The translations under genes were made by a program, and so were the position numbers. A stretch of DNA of 64,000 bases from Litoribrevibacter albus (GTDB taxonomy: Bacteria > Pseudomonadota > Gammaproteobacteria > Pseudomonadales > Litoribrevibacteraceae), in contig NZ_BSNM01000015.1 of NCBI RefSeq assembly GCF_030159995.1, forward strand, positions 186,001 through 250,000, in the 5' to 3' direction. Below the pieces are notes generated by a model, which saw only the letters and a list, made by a program, of their open reading frames with translations, ran no database searches and was not told the origin of the DNA. Positions within the stretch are counted from its first letter, which is position 1. Each line of letters starts with the position of its first letter. This document shows, in pieces, positions 27,538-37,146 of this stretch.

Positions 27538-27825
27538 TTAGGAATTCGGATTTTTGGATAAAGGTTGTTCGTGGATGATGTGGTCGATGCTCATGTGATC
27601 CTCGAACCTGGGAGTATTTTGGTGGGGTGAGCTAAGGTGGGGTGAGCTAAGGCTGGGTGAGCTTAAGTTGCTGAGGCCGTTAGCAAGCGGGTGATGGGAT
27701 CTTCTTTCTTCAAGGGCTCTTAATGCATCTCGTAGCACTTCAGATACAGATACGTATCGTCCACTTTTAATTTCTTGCTGAATGAAGTGCTCCCAATGTA
27801 CTCCTAAGCTAAGACGGTTGGCCAC
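27538..27825 (-). CDS. ParD-like antitoxin without an adjacent toxin
   Basis: The first 42 residues match ribbon-helix-helix antitoxins of the ParD type (Y-V-S-V-S-E-V-L-R-D-A-L-R-A-L-E-E-R), which bind both their own promoter and a ParE toxin. The C-terminal half is not ParD-like. It is low-complexity sequence made by a 15-bp DNA repeat (S-L-S-S-P, H-L-S-S-P) and then F-E-D-H-M-S-I-D-H-I-I-H-E. A ParE gene would be expected just behind it on the same strand. No reading frame of that kind exists in 27297-27537. It may be a decayed toxin-antitoxin locus or a regulator that acts alone. Confidence 0.7.
   Translation of the reverse strand: MANRLSLGVHWEHFIQQEIKSGRYVSVSEVLRDALRALEERRSHHPLANGLSNLSSPSLSSPHLSSPHQNTPRFEDHMSIDHIIHEQPLSKNPNS
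27621..27665. repeat. 15-bp tandem repeat, three copies
   Basis: GGTGGGGTGAGCTAA occurs at 27621-27635 and 27636-27650, and a copy with two changes (GGCTGGGTGAGCTTA) at 27651-27665. It is in frame within the ParD-like gene and encodes five-residue units on the minus strand. Confidence 0.9.
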
Positions 27826-27959
27826 GTTTTTTCCTTGTGTAGTGATTTTTCTTCAGGTGTGAATTGTCGTAGCTTCACCTTGCCGTGTGACTTTTGGAGC
27901 ATCAATCGGAGGAATGTCTGAAATCGGCAGATATCAAGTGGGTGTTGTGATTGAAGCAC

Positions 27960-27989
27960 AAAAAAGGCCGGAATTAATCCGGCCTTTTG
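27960..27989 (-). terminator. Intrinsic terminator of metG, probably bidirectional
   Basis: AAAAGGCCGG (27962-27971) and CCGGCCTTTT (27979-27988) form a 10-bp stem with a 7-base loop. On the minus strand T's follow, 50 bases behind the metG stop. Confidence 0.9.
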
Positions 27990-28039
27990 GTGTGTGTCTA
28001 AGTAAAGGGTCTAAGAAAAACTTAGCAATATGTAAATAC

Positions 28040-30106
28040 TTAGAATACACGCATACCAGGTTCTGCACCGTCATCTGGTGAGAATAGGTAAATTTCTTTA
28101 CCGCCAGGGCCTGCTGCCATCACCATGCCTTCAGAGATGCCGAACTTCATCTTACGTGGCGCCAGGTTAGCAACCATGATGGTTTTACGACCGATCAGGT
28201 CTTCTGGATTGTAGGCTGATTTAATGCCAGCGAAGACATTGCGTTTCTCGCCGCCTAAATCCAACGTCAGTTGTAGCAGTTTACCTGCGCCTTCCACATG
28301 TTGTGCGTTTTCGATTAAGGCGACGCGCATGTCGACTTTTACAAAATCATCAAACGTGATTTGCTCAGCTAAAGGATTATCTTCCCAGTGTTTGCTACTG
28401 GTTTCTTCTGAAGCTGGTTTTGCGTCTGTTTTCGCCGCAAGTGCTTGTTCGGCTTCTAAATCTGCCACGGTTGCCTCTTTCATTTTCTCGATTTGTGCAC
28501 CTTCAACACGTTGCATCAAAGGCTTGAACTTATTGATGCTGTGTCCTTTAAGAACTTCTTTACGGCTTTCCCAAGACAGCGTCTCCAGGTTCATAAAGGC
28601 TTGAACTTTCTCAGCCATTTCTGGAAGTACAGGTGCTAAATAAATAGTGATCTGGCGGAATAGGTTGATACCCATCGAGCAGATATCCAAAACTTCCTGT
28701 TCTGATCCTTCGTTCTTAGCAAGCGCCCAAGGTTCTTTAGTTTGAATGTACTCGTTTGCACGATCCGCCAATTCCATGATCAGTTTGGTCGCTTTACCAA
28801 ACTCACGGGTTTCGTAGAACTCGGCAATTTGCTCACCCGCTTCGATGAAACTTGCCATCATTTCAGGTTCAGCAACATTCTCAGACAGTGCACCACCTGC
28901 TTTTTTAACAAAGCCGGCACAACGAGAAGCAATGTTGACGTACTTGTTTACCAAGTCTGCGTTTACACGCTGAACGAAGTCTTCGAAGTTCAAATCGAAA
29001 TCGTCTACACCGCTGCCGAGTTTTGCTGCGAAGTAATAACGAAGGGCTTCTGGATTAACGTGATCAACGAAAGTGCGGGCTTTGATGAAGGTGCCGCGAG
29101 ACTTCGACATCTTAGCGCCGTCTACCGTCACAAAACCGTGCGCGTTTACTGCAGTTGGTGTACGGAAACCTGAACAGCTCAACATCGCAGGCCAGAATAG
29201 GGCATGGAAGTTGATGATGTCTTTACCGATGAAGTGGTATAGCTCGGCTTCTGAGTCTTTCGCCCAGAATTCGTCAAAGTTAATGCCTTCACGATCACAC
29301 AGGTTTTTGAAACTCGCCATGTAACCGATAGGGGCATCCAGCCAAACGTAGAAATATTTGCCAGGGGCATCTGGAATTTCGAAACCGAAATACGGTGCAT
29401 CACGGCTGATGTCCCAATCTTGAAGACCACCTTCCAGCCACTCTTGAAGCTTGTTGGAAACAGACTCTTGTAGATGGCCTGCTTTGGTCCATTCTTTTAG
29501 GAAACCATCAAAATCTGTCAGCTTGAAGAAATAGTGCTCCGAATCTTTCTGAATCGGTGTTGCACCAGAAATAACAGATTTCGGATTTTTAAGATCAGCA
29601 GGTGAATAGGTTGCACCACAGGCTTCACAGTTGTCGCCATATTGGTCATCTGTGCCACATTTCGGACACTCACCTTTAATATAGCGATCTGCCAGGAACA
29701 GGTTTTGCTCCGGGTCGAAGGCTTGAGTGATCATTCGAGTCGCGATATGACCATTGTCGCGGCACTGCTTATAAATGTATGAAGACAACTCTCGGTTCTC
29801 ATCGGAATGGGTCGAGTGGTAGTTGTCGAATTTGATTTTAAAGTCTGCAAAGTCTGCTTGATGCTCTTCTGAGATTCGAGCAATTAGTTGTTCCGGTGTA
29901 ATACCTTCACGTTCTGCGCGTAGCATGATGGCGGTGCCGTGTGCGTCGTCGGCACAAACGTAGTAACACTCGTGTCCACGTGATTTCTGGAAACGGGACC
30001 AGATATCCGTCTGAATGTACTCAAGAAGGTGACCCAGGTGAATCGGGCCATTGGCATACGGCAAGGCGCTTGTTACAAGAATTTTACGCGGTTGAACGTC
30101 GGTCAT
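28040..30106 (-). CDS. metG: Methionyl-tRNA synthetase
   Basis: A 688-residue class I synthetase that charges initiator and elongator tRNA-Met. The HIGH motif is H-L-G-H in [11 protein letters not shown] (about residues 16-26). Zinc-binding cysteines lie in [18 protein letters not shown]. The KMSKS loop is G-A-K-M-S-K-S-R-G near 333. After an Ala/Glu/Lys-rich linker the C-terminal Trbp111-like domain (about 580-688) is present, as in the E. coli dimeric enzyme. It is divergent from the Mrp/ApbC gene, the arrangement also found in many other gammaproteobacteria. Confidence 0.98.
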   Translation of the reverse strand: MTDVQPRKILVTSALPYANGPIHLGHLLEYIQTDIWSRFQKSRGHECYYVCADDAHGTAIMLRAEREGITPEQLIARISEEHQADFADFKIKFDNYHSTHSDENRELSSYIYKQCRDNGHIATRMITQAFDPEQNLFLADRYIKGECPKCGTDDQYGDNCEACGATYSPADLKNPKSVISGATPIQKDSEHYFFKLTDFDGFLKEWTKAGHLQESVSNKLQEWLEGGLQDWDISRDAPYFGFEIPDAPGKYFYVWLDAPIGYMASFKNLCDREGINFDEFWAKDSEAELYHFIGKDIINFHALFWPAMLSCSGFRTPTAVNAHGFVTVDGAKMSKSRGTFIKARTFVDHVNPEALRYYFAAKLGSGVDDFDLNFEDFVQRVNADLVNKYVNIASRCAGFVKKAGGALSENVAEPEMMASFIEAGEQIAEFYETREFGKATKLIMELADRANEYIQTKEPWALAKNEGSEQEVLDICSMGINLFRQITIYLAPVLPEMAEKVQAFMNLETLSWESRKEVLKGHSINKFKPLMQRVEGAQIEKMKEATVADLEAEQALAAKTDAKPASEETSSKHWEDNPLAEQITFDDFVKVDMRVALIENAQHVEGAGKLLQLTLDLGGEKRNVFAGIKSAYNPEDLIGRKTIMVANLAPRKMKFGISEGMVMAAGPGGKEIYLFSPDDGAEPGMRVF

Positions 30107-30413
30107 TGTTGAAACTCAGCTCGTTAAAGGTTGATCAAACAGTGTGATTATCCGTGACATCGAATAGACCTATCACTATAGGCTAATTGCATAGGTCATA
30201 AACGTGGAGCGCAATATTACTTGGTTTGGTGAAGATTTTCACCTCTCACGTATCGTTTGCCCAATTCAATTTACAGAAAAATATGTGAATCCAAAGTGCC
30301 GATTATGGTTTAATACGCGCCATCTTGTTATACGTGCGGCAACTCCAGGCAGTGTTCAATCTCTGAACTGACTTTTCTCTGCCAGACGCGCAATTTTAAA
30401 GGGAGTAATCCAG
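30107..30413. other. Divergent promoter region of metG and the Mrp/ApbC gene
   Basis: Holds both promoters. CCTAT (30169-30173) and ATAGG (30178-30182) form an inverted repeat with 4-base spacing, and a further outward pair GACCTAT (30167-30173)/ATAGGTC (30191-30197) reuses the left arm. No T-box-like leader or gene is seen. Confidence 0.5.
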
Positions 30414-31502
30414 ATGATTGATCGTGCCCAGATCGAAGAAGTAATCTCCAGAATCACCGACCCTTACCTTGAGCAAAACTATGTAGAAGCTGGTGCGATC
30501 GACAGTGTCGACATTAGTGAGCAATCCATCGATGTGAAATTGACTTTGCCATATGCTGCCGGTTTTTTCGGTGGCGGCGTGAAGCAGCTTCTTGAGAGTG
30601 GATTGTCTGCTGAGTTTGATGAACATCGCGTTTCTGTGACTGTAGACTGGAACGTTGCAGCCCAAAAGGCGGCTAATAATCTTCCTGGTTTGAAAGGCGT
30701 TAAAAACATCATTGCGGTTGCCTCGGGTAAAGGCGGTGTGGGTAAATCCACAACGTCAGCGAACTTGGCGTTAGCGCTAAAGCATGAAGGTGCACGCGTT
30801 GGTTTGTTGGATGCGGATATCTACGGCCCAAGTCAGGGATTAATGCTGGGTGTGGCGGATGATGTTCGCCCTGAAGTAAAGGATGAAAAGTTCTTTCTTC
30901 CGGTGGAAGCCCATGGCTTACAGGTTATGTCGATGGCGTTTTTGGTGACCGAGAACACTCCGATGGTATGGCGTGGGCCGATGGTCAGTGGGGCGCTTCA
31001 GCAATTGCTGACTCAGACGCTGTGGGATGATCTGGATTATTTGGTGATAGACCTTCCGCCGGGAACGGGTGATATCCAGCTGACCTTGTCTCAGAAAGTA
31101 CCTGTGACAGCGGCTGTGATTGTAACGACACCACAAGACCTTGCATTGCTGGATGCGAAAAAAGGCATTGAGATGTTCCGCAAAGTGAACGTGCCAGTGC
31201 TTGGTGTGATTGAAAACATGAGTACGCACATCTGTACTAAGTGTGGTCATGAAGAGCCGATCTTTGGTGAAGGTGGTGGTGATCGCATCGCGAAAGAGTT
31301 TGGTACCTCTTTGATCGGTGAGTTGCCATTGTCGCTTAGTATTCGGGAAAAAGCGGATGCCGGTAGCCCGCATGTGGCGGATGACCCGGAAAGCCCGATT
31401 GCGATGATGTATATCGAGATTGCTCGTCGAACGATGGCGCGTTTGGCTCAACAAAATCAGGCACAGGATGAGATGCCGATCATTCAGATGAGTGATGATT
31501 AA
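30414..31502 (+). CDS. apbC: Mrp/ApbC-family iron-sulfur carrier ATPase
   Basis: A 362-residue P-loop ATPase that holds and transfers [4Fe-4S] clusters to target proteins. An N-terminal DUF59/MIP18-like domain (to about residue 90) is followed by the deviant Walker A S-G-K-G-G-V-G-K-S-T near 105-113. Then come D-A-D-I-Y-G-P-S and the bridging C-T-K-C pair near residue 270 that holds the cluster in a dimer. GGGAG precedes the ATG. The position opposite metG is the same as for E. coli mrp. It is followed by dcd with about 100 bases between. Confidence 0.94.
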   Translation: MIDRAQIEEVISRITDPYLEQNYVEAGAIDSVDISEQSIDVKLTLPYAAGFFGGGVKQLLESGLSAEFDEHRVSVTVDWNVAAQKAANNLPGLKGVKNIIAVASGKGGVGKSTTSANLALALKHEGARVGLLDADIYGPSQGLMLGVADDVRPEVKDEKFFLPVEAHGLQVMSMAFLVTENTPMVWRGPMVSGALQQLLTQTLWDDLDYLVIDLPPGTGDIQLTLSQKVPVTAAVIVTTPQDLALLDAKKGIEMFRKVNVPVLGVIENMSTHICTKCGHEEPIFGEGGGDRIAKEFGTSLIGELPLSLSIREKADAGSPHVADDPESPIAMMYIEIARRTMARLAQQNQAQDEMPIIQMSDD

Positions 31503-31606
31503 TAAATTCGATGTATCTGTCTGCGTAGGCAATTAACTGGTACGCAGGTATGATGTACGCAACATATTTTAAGGGGCTGACTTCAGCCCGGAATAGGAGT
31601 GAATAA

Positions 31607-32176
31607 ATGTCAATTAAGTCGGATAAGTGGATCCGTCGCATGGCGCAAGAACATGGCATGATTGAGCCGTTTGAGGCTGGCCAGGTGCGCTATGGTGCCA
31701 ACAACGATCGTTTAATATCTTACGGTACGTCAAGTTACGGTTACGATGTTCGTTGTTCAAACGAGTTTAAAGTGTTTACAAACATTCATTCGGCAACGGT
31801 AGATCCGAAAAACTTCGATGAAAAAAGTTTTGTGGATATTGTTGATGACGTGTGTGTCATTCCACCTAACTCATTTGCACTGGCGAGAACGGTTGAATAC
31901 TTCCGAATTCCACGCGATGTTTTGACCATCTGTTTGGGTAAATCCACCTATGCGCGCTGCGGCATTATTGTAAACGTAACGCCGTTGGAACCGGAATGGG
32001 AAGGGCATGTGACGTTGGAGTTTTCTAACACAACGAACCTTCCTGCGAAAATTTATGCCAATGAAGGTGTTGCTCAGATGCTGTTCTTACAGTCGGATGA
32101 GTCGTGTGATACTTCCTACAAGGATCGTGGTGGTAAATACCAAGGACAAACTGGCGTAACACTACCGAAGACCTAA
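31607..32176 (+). CDS. dcd: dCTP deaminase
   Basis: A 189-residue enzyme that deaminates dCTP to dUTP for thymidylate synthesis. Signature blocks are [16 protein letters not shown] and [16 protein letters not shown], which holds the catalytic glutamate. The length equals most proteobacterial Dcd proteins. GGAG lies 10 bases upstream of the ATG. The TAA stop shares its last A with the ATG of the following TetR gene (TAATG), so the two are translationally coupled. Confidence 0.96.
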   Translation: MSIKSDKWIRRMAQEHGMIEPFEAGQVRYGANNDRLISYGTSSYGYDVRCSNEFKVFTNIHSATVDPKNFDEKSFVDIVDDVCVIPPNSFALARTVEYFRIPRDVLTICLGKSTYARCGIIVNVTPLEPEWEGHVTLEFSNTTNLPAKIYANEGVAQMLFLQSDESCDTSYKDRGGKYQGQTGVTLPKT

Positions 32177-32814
32177 TGAAAGAATCTACTACCCCAAGAG
32201 TTACTCTTAGAAAGAAGCCCACTCAGGCGCGCTCTATTCAAAAGTACAATCGTATTTTGGATATGGTAGCTGAGTTGGTTGAATCAGGAGGGACAGATTG
32301 GATCACGACAAATCTGATTGCAGAAAAGGTGGGTGTACCTATTGGTACCATCTATCAGTTCTTCCCTAATAAAGAGTCGATCTTGTACGCGCTTTTTGAG
32401 CGTCAGTTGCATCAGTTGGATACGCACTTCGAGCCGTTTTTCTCGGAGGCGCTGGATGAACTGTCGATGGATCAGCTGATGGGGCAGGCGGTATTTTCCA
32501 TGAGTACGGCCTATGAGAAAGTTCCGGGTATGGTGAACATCATGAACAGCATGCATGTGCACCCGGATTTTCGTGAGCTGGTGGATATTAATAACCGTCG
32601 GTTGGCTAAGTGGTTATCCGGCTTGTTAAAACGTCGTTTTCCGGATGAGTCTGACGATCAGTTGATGTTGGTTGCAGAAGCGGTTGTGGAATTGGGTGAT
32701 TCAATTTTTAGAAAATTGCTTCAACTGCGCCCAAGGGATGAGCTGCGTGAAATGATGCTGATCGGCTTTAAACTGGCGGTGATTGCCTTAGTAGATCAGC
32801 GGTTAGGTTCTTGA
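32176..32814 (+). CDS. TetR-family regulator coupled to dcd
   Basis: A 212-residue regulator with an N-terminal basic arm (R-K-K-P-T-Q-A-R-S) and a TetR helix-turn-helix (W-I-T-T-N-L-I-A-E-K-V-G-V then I-Y-Q-F-F-P-N-K-E-S-I). The rest is the helical ligand/dimer domain, without a subfamily I can name. It overlaps dcd by one base and has no promoter of its own in sight. That makes an operon of a nucleotide enzyme with a TetR protein; whether the regulator senses anything related to dCTP is not shown. A very long hairpin follows. Confidence 0.88.
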   Translation: MKESTTPRVTLRKKPTQARSIQKYNRILDMVAELVESGGTDWITTNLIAEKVGVPIGTIYQFFPNKESILYALFERQLHQLDTHFEPFFSEALDELSMDQLMGQAVFSMSTAYEKVPGMVNIMNSMHVHPDFRELVDINNRRLAKWLSGLLKRRFPDESDDQLMLVAEAVVELGDSIFRKLLQLRPRDELREMMLIGFKLAVIALVDQRLGS

Positions 32815-32865
32815 TTATGAGTGTCTCAGATCTTGGCTTTTGAGATCTGGTTTATCCTATGTATG

Positions 32866-32910
32866 AGACACTAAAAAGGGAGTTCATTTTGAACTCCCTT
32901 TTTAGTGTCT
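32866..32910. terminator. Long bidirectional terminator hairpin
   Basis: Two exact 21-base arms (32866-32886 and 32890-32910) surround a 3-base loop. The stem contains A5 on one side and T5 on the other, so it can stop transcription from the TetR gene (+) and from purN (-). An upstream copy of AGTGTCTCA (32819-32827) could pair with TGAGACACT (32864-32872) as an alternative. Confidence 0.75.
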
Positions 32911-32966
32911 GTAAGTTTTGTATCTAAAGACCGGTTCTGACTGATCTTTTATCATCAATTGAGCGG

Positions 32967-33611
32967 CTAATTGAAGTTGTTGATACGCAGGCCATGATTA
33001 GGTAATTCCTTGCCATCCAGAATGGCGGATTCCTCTCCCATGGTTAGACGTCCTTCGGCGAACAACTTAACGGTCTCAGGGAAGATAATGTGTTCTTGGG
33101 TAAGGACACGAGCGGCCAGATCTTCTGGCGTGTCTGTTGTTTCGATTGGGACAACGGCTTGCATGGCAACTGGGCCACCATCCAATTCTTCTGTCACGAA
33201 GTGTACCGAACAGCCGTGTTCGCTGTCTCCTGCTTCAATGGCGCGCTTATGTGTGTGCAGACCCTGATATTTAGGAAGCAGTGACGGGTGGATGTTGATC
33301 ATTCTGCCTAGATAATGACGTGTGAATTCCGGTGTCAGAATTCTCATAAAACCAGCAAGAATCACCAATTTTGGTTCGTATTGATCAATAATTTTTATCA
33401 TGGCTTGATCAAACGCTTCACGGCTTTCAAATGCCTTGTGATCCAGTACGTCTGTATTAATGCCTGCCTGTTTTGCTCGCTCTAATCCATAAGCGTCGGC
33501 TTTATTGCTGATGACTGATTGAATGGTAATCGGTAGGGTCTGGTTTAGCTGACCGTCGATCAGGGCTTGTAAGTTGGTTCCGCCCCCAGAGATGAGTACA
33601 ACGACATTCAT
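32967..33611 (-). CDS. purN: Phosphoribosylglycinamide formyltransferase
   Basis: A 214-residue enzyme that transfers a formyl group from 10-formyl-tetrahydrofolate to GAR, the third step of purine synthesis. The N-terminal phosphate loop is I-S-G-G-G-T-N-L-Q-A-L. The catalytic set is present as N-I-H-P-S-L-L-P (Asn and His) and E-L-D-G-G (Asp). It follows purM by 115 bases on the same strand, the usual pair. No PurR-like box is recognised. Confidence 0.97.
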   Translation of the reverse strand: MNVVVLISGGGTNLQALIDGQLNQTLPITIQSVISNKADAYGLERAKQAGINTDVLDHKAFESREAFDQAMIKIIDQYEPKLVILAGFMRILTPEFTRHYLGRMINIHPSLLPKYQGLHTHKRAIEAGDSEHGCSVHFVTEELDGGPVAMQAVVPIETTDTPEDLAARVLTQEHIIFPETVKLFAEGRLTMGEESAILDGKELPNHGLRINNFN

Positions 33612-33726
33612 GGTATTTGTAATTCAGCTGAGTTGAAAAGGTAGTTGAAAAAATAAAGGGTTAAAGCACGATATTTGATTTGCGCTTTAACCCATGATTA
33701 CAACAATATTTGTTGTGAAGTACCGA

Positions 33727-34770
33727 TTACAGGTTTTGAACCTCAACCTGTTCTTCGTCAGCACTTGCTGCTTCGATTGAGCCGATGATAACTGGTGATT
33801 CGCCTTCTGCTTTCAGAAGTTCAACCGCTTTATCCGCTTCATCCGCAGGTACTACGACCACCATGCCGATACCGCAGTTCAGAGTACGAAGCATTTCGCG
33901 ATCTTCAACGTTGCCTTGTTCTTGAAGCCAGTCAAATACAGCAGGGCGATTCCAGCTTTTTGCATCAATCACGGCTTTTGCGTTTTCAGGTAATACGCGA
34001 GGTAGGTTTTCGTACAAACCACCACCAGTAATGTGAGATAAAGAGTTCACAGTGACCTCTTTAAGAAGTGCTAGTAATGGCTTCACGTAAATGCGTGTTG
34101 GTTCCAAAAGAACTTCACCCAAGGTTTTACCGTCGAACTCTTGATTGATGTCGATGTTTTTAACTTCAAGAATCTTACGGATCAAAGAGTAGCCGTTTGA
34201 GTGAGGTCCTGATGATGGTAATCCGATCAAGGTATCGCCAACGGCAACTTTAGAACCGTCGATGATTTTTGATTTTTCTACAACGCCAACGCAGAAACCT
34301 GCAAGGTCATAGTCTTCACCTTCGTACATGCCTGGCATTTCAGCGGTTTCACCACCAACCAATGCTGCACCCGCTTGTTCACAGCCAGTACCGATGCCTT
34401 CAACTACTGATGCGGCAACATCTACATTTAGTTTGCCGGTAGCGTAGTAATCAAGGAAGAACAAAGGTTCTGCACCTGCAACCACCAAATCATTAACACA
34501 CATAGCAACAAGATCGATACCGATGGTGTTGTGAAGGTTAAGGTCCATTGCCAGACGAAGCTTTGTGCCTACGCCGTCAGTACCTGACACAAGAACAGGT
34601 TCCTCGTAGCCTTTAGGAATTTCGAATAAGGCGCCAAAACCTCCAAGGCCCGCCATTACGCCAGGACGGCTGGTACGTTTAGCAACACCTTTGATTCGCT
34701 CAACCAATGCGTTACCTGCATCAATGTCAACGCCAGCGTCTTTATAGCTAATGGATGTCTGATCTGTCAT
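33727..34770 (-). CDS. purM: Phosphoribosylformylglycinamidine cyclo-ligase (AIR synthetase)
   Basis: A 347-residue enzyme for ATP-driven ring closure of FGAM to AIR in purine synthesis. Signature blocks are [35 protein letters not shown] and H-I-T-G-G-G. The start at 34770 (M-T-D-Q-T-S) is chosen because it aligns with E. coli PurM and has GCGAG 5 bases upstream. An ATG 18 bases further out has no ribosome site. It is upstream of purN and divergent from the DUF2066 gene. Confidence 0.97.
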   Translation of the reverse strand: MTDQTSISYKDAGVDIDAGNALVERIKGVAKRTSRPGVMAGLGGFGALFEIPKGYEEPVLVSGTDGVGTKLRLAMDLNLHNTIGIDLVAMCVNDLVVAGAEPLFFLDYYATGKLNVDVAASVVEGIGTGCEQAGAALVGGETAEMPGMYEGEDYDLAGFCVGVVEKSKIIDGSKVAVGDTLIGLPSSGPHSNGYSLIRKILEVKNIDINQEFDGKTLGEVLLEPTRIYVKPLLALLKEVTVNSLSHITGGGLYENLPRVLPENAKAVIDAKSWNRPAVFDWLQEQGNVEDREMLRTLNCGIGMVVVVPADEADKAVELLKAEGESPVIIGSIEAASADEEQVEVQNL

Positions 34771-35071
34771 GTGTTCTCGCCCGATCATAGTAGTGTGTTT
34801 GAAAAAGAATCTTTTCCTAGTGTCTGATGTTGTAACTATTGAATGCTCAACAGGGAATTATAGAAGAGTCACTGATTTACTGTGCATATGTAATAGCATG
34901 AGACGCGTCCCATCTTATGTATTACAATTGCGTCGCATAAAAATTCAGTTCAATAGTCCAATTCGTTGATCCCATTTGATATGGTTTCAGCTCACTTGAA
35001 TGGGGCGCTATTTTATCAGCACCCGTAAGGACGACCAAGATAAATATTGTAAGAGCATGGAAGCAGTGTCT
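34771..35071. other. Divergent region between purM and the DUF2066 gene
   Basis: About 300 bases with both promoters. I looked for a PurR-type palindrome (ACGCAAACGTTTGCGT-like) and found only scattered GCGTC/GCGTCGC fragments near 34914 and 34930. Nothing else is recognised. Confidence 0.5.
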
Positions 35072-36520
35072 ATGTATCAGATTTTAAAAGGTTTTTTTGT
35101 TTTTCTTTGCGCTTTTTTTGCTTCCGTTTCGATAGCATTTGGGCAAGATGTTGGTTCTAACACCATAATTCGCAAAGTTGTAAGTCAACAACAGGATGAA
35201 TTCAGAGCGTCGGTAAAGGACGCTTTTATAGAATACCTGACTATTATGTCAGGAAATTCAAGGGTTTCTGAGCTTCCTCAGGTGGCCCCTATGGTTGCTC
35301 AAGCCGATAAGTTTTTACTCGAATTCAGATATGAACCATTGGCTGATGCTGATCTGGAAATTGTCTCCGAATTTGAACAAAGCCAACAAGCCAAGTGGCG
35401 ATTAAAACTTCAGTTCGATCATAAAGCTGTAGAAACTTCACTTTTCAAAGCAGGCGCACCCATCTGGCCTCTTCCAAGACCTGGTTTGATGGTTTGGGTC
35501 GCTCATGAATCTGAATTGGGACTTCGAGGTGTCATCACGCAAGAGGATGCAGAGCCTTTAAAATCTCAGCTTGAAGGGATAGCTTCAGGCAGAGGTATTC
35601 ATTTAACATTTCCTGTTTTTGATGAAAAAGATCAGAACGTGCTGTCCGCTTCCGCACTTTGGGGGTTCTTTCAGGAAGATATTGAGCTGGCAACATCTCG
35701 ATATCAGCTGAAAAATAGCGTTGCTGTTAGAATCTATCCTGAAACAGAGGGTGTTTGGCAGTACAGTGGCTTGATGATTAGCCCTAACGGCGCTTTGCCT
35801 TTTGCTGGTTCGGCGGAGTCTTTGGATATGGCTGCCAGTAATGCGGTGAGTGATGCCATTAATTTGATGTCTGAAACTTATTCTATTCAGGTTGATCCGA
35901 ATGATCAGCGTGATGTTGTCTTAAATGTGGCTGCGGTCACAAACTACGATCAGTTGCATTATCTGATGGCAGACATTAACCAAATTTTAATGGTTCAGGA
36001 TGTTAGACCTTTATCCCTGAGAAGGAATGATATTCAGTTGAAGTTGAAAATCTTAGGTGATGAACAACTCCTAAAATTAATGTTGGCAAATAAGCCATAC
36101 TTGTTGGAAACCATTAAAGTGGATGATCAGCCTGTTGTGACGTCTGATCGCTTCACTAATGAACGCGAACAAATCTCACCGGTGACGACAGAGTCGGTGG
36201 GTGTGTCTACTGCTATGGTAGACGAGAATAGTACAGAAGAAAAAATTGAGGTGATGACTCAAGAGGGTGATCAAAACCAAGGGGCTGTACAAAACCAAGA
36301 GTCTGTACAAAACCTGGATTCGGTAAAAGACGATGTTGCAGTACAAAACGAAGATTCAGTACAAAGCGAAGGTTCCGTACAAAACAACGATGCTGGCACT
36401 GAGTCGGTTGCTCAGTCGAATGTTATCTCATTGTATTATCAGTATCAGAATATCCAGTTAACTCCTGATGTTTCGGCAGAAGAGTCATCAGAAGAGAATC
36501 AGTTGTTGATTGAAGAGTAA
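35072..36520 (+). CDS. DUF2066-domain exported protein
   Basis: A protein of about 482 residues with a signal peptide (M-Y-Q-I-L-K then a hydrophobic stretch ending I-A-F-G-Q). A DUF2066 domain follows: early V-S-Q-Q-Q-D-E-F-R-A-S-V, a W-P-L-P-R-P-G-L-M-V-W block and W-G-F-F-Q-E-D. The function is unknown; the family is regularly found next to purM and hda in gammaproteobacteria. The start is set at 35072 because GGAAG lies 8 bases upstream and it places the signal peptide at the N-terminus; an ATG 15 bases earlier is possible. The last 100 residues are Gln/Asn/Glu/Ser-rich and contain repeated V-Q-N-x-x-S units, so they are probably disordered. Confidence 0.8.
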   Translation: MYQILKGFFVFLCAFFASVSIAFGQDVGSNTIIRKVVSQQQDEFRASVKDAFIEYLTIMSGNSRVSELPQVAPMVAQADKFLLEFRYEPLADADLEIVSEFEQSQQAKWRLKLQFDHKAVETSLFKAGAPIWPLPRPGLMVWVAHESELGLRGVITQEDAEPLKSQLEGIASGRGIHLTFPVFDEKDQNVLSASALWGFFQEDIELATSRYQLKNSVAVRIYPETEGVWQYSGLMISPNGALPFAGSAESLDMAASNAVSDAINLMSETYSIQVDPNDQRDVVLNVAAVTNYDQLHYLMADINQILMVQDVRPLSLRRNDIQLKLKILGDEQLLKLMLANKPYLLETIKVDDQPVVTSDRFTNEREQISPVTTESVGVSTAMVDENSTEEKIEVMTQEGDQNQGAVQNQESVQNLDSVKDDVAVQNEDSVQSEGSVQNNDAGTESVAQSNVISLYYQYQNIQLTPDVSAEESSEENQLLIEE

Positions 36521-36560
36521 TGATTCATTTGTTAGACAGTTTTAAATTAGTAGGATCGTT

Positions 36561-37127
36561 TTGCGTATGAGCATGGCTGGCTTTAGTTGGATTCCAAATG
36601 CATTAACCATTCTACGTTGCTTGTTGGTTGCGCCTGTTGCCTGGTTTATCTATCAGCAGCAATTTGTTGCGGCTCTGCTAACTTTTGGCTTTGCAGGCTT
36701 TACCGATGGTTTGGATGGCTTTTTAGCCAGACGTTATCAATGGCAGAGCTATTTGGGTTCTATTCTGGACCCAATTGCAGACAAACTGTTAATGACGGTC
36801 AGTTATATCGTGTTGACGGCGGTAGGCTTACTTCCACCTTGGCTAATGTTTGCTGTGGTATTGAGGGATGTTGTAATTATCCTGGGTGCTTCTGTGTTTC
36901 GTTGGCTTCATGGTCCGTACATGATGTCACCGAGTAAGGCAGGTAAGTTAAGTACCTTCTTGCAGATTCTATTAGTGCTTTGGCTCTTGATTGTTCAGGC
37001 GTTTTCTTTATCCGGACAAGCTATTTCAATGTGGCTGATTTGGATGACATTAGCTGTGACTGTGTACAGTGGTATGGAATACGTGGTTACTTGGTTTAAG
37101 AAATCAAAGGATTTGAAAAGCTCTTAA
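36561..37127 (+). CDS. CDP-alcohol phosphatidyltransferase family protein
   Basis: A 188-residue inner-membrane protein of about five to six helices. It carries the family signature D-G-x2-A-R-x8-G-x3-D-x3-D: D-G-L-D-G-F-L-A-R-R, then G-S-I-L-D-P-I-A-D. These enzymes join CDP-diacylglycerol (or another CDP-alcohol) to a second alcohol; PgsA (phosphatidylglycerophosphate synthase) is the best known. Its place between DUF2066 and PerM-type genes, away from uvrC, suggests it is a second paralogue rather than the main pgsA. The first codon may be TTG at 36561 (AGGA at proper distance) or ATG at 36567. Confidence 0.85.
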   Translation: MRMSMAGFSWIPNALTILRCLLVAPVAWFIYQQQFVAALLTFGFAGFTDGLDGFLARRYQWQSYLGSILDPIADKLLMTVSYIVLTAVGLLPPWLMFAVVLRDVVIILGASVFRWLHGPYMMSPSKAGKLSTFLQILLVLWLLIVQAFSLSGQAISMWLIWMTLAVTVYSGMEYVVTWFKKSKDLKSS

Positions 37128-37146
37128 TGCTTTCTAGGGAAAGAAA

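Noticed and set aside
27887-28081. 64-codon + strand frame over the metG terminator
   Set aside because: It runs through a strong terminator hairpin and into metG.
34771-35071. PurR operator upstream of purM
   Set aside because: No palindrome close to the ACGCAAACGTTTGCGT type; only scattered GCGTC fragments.
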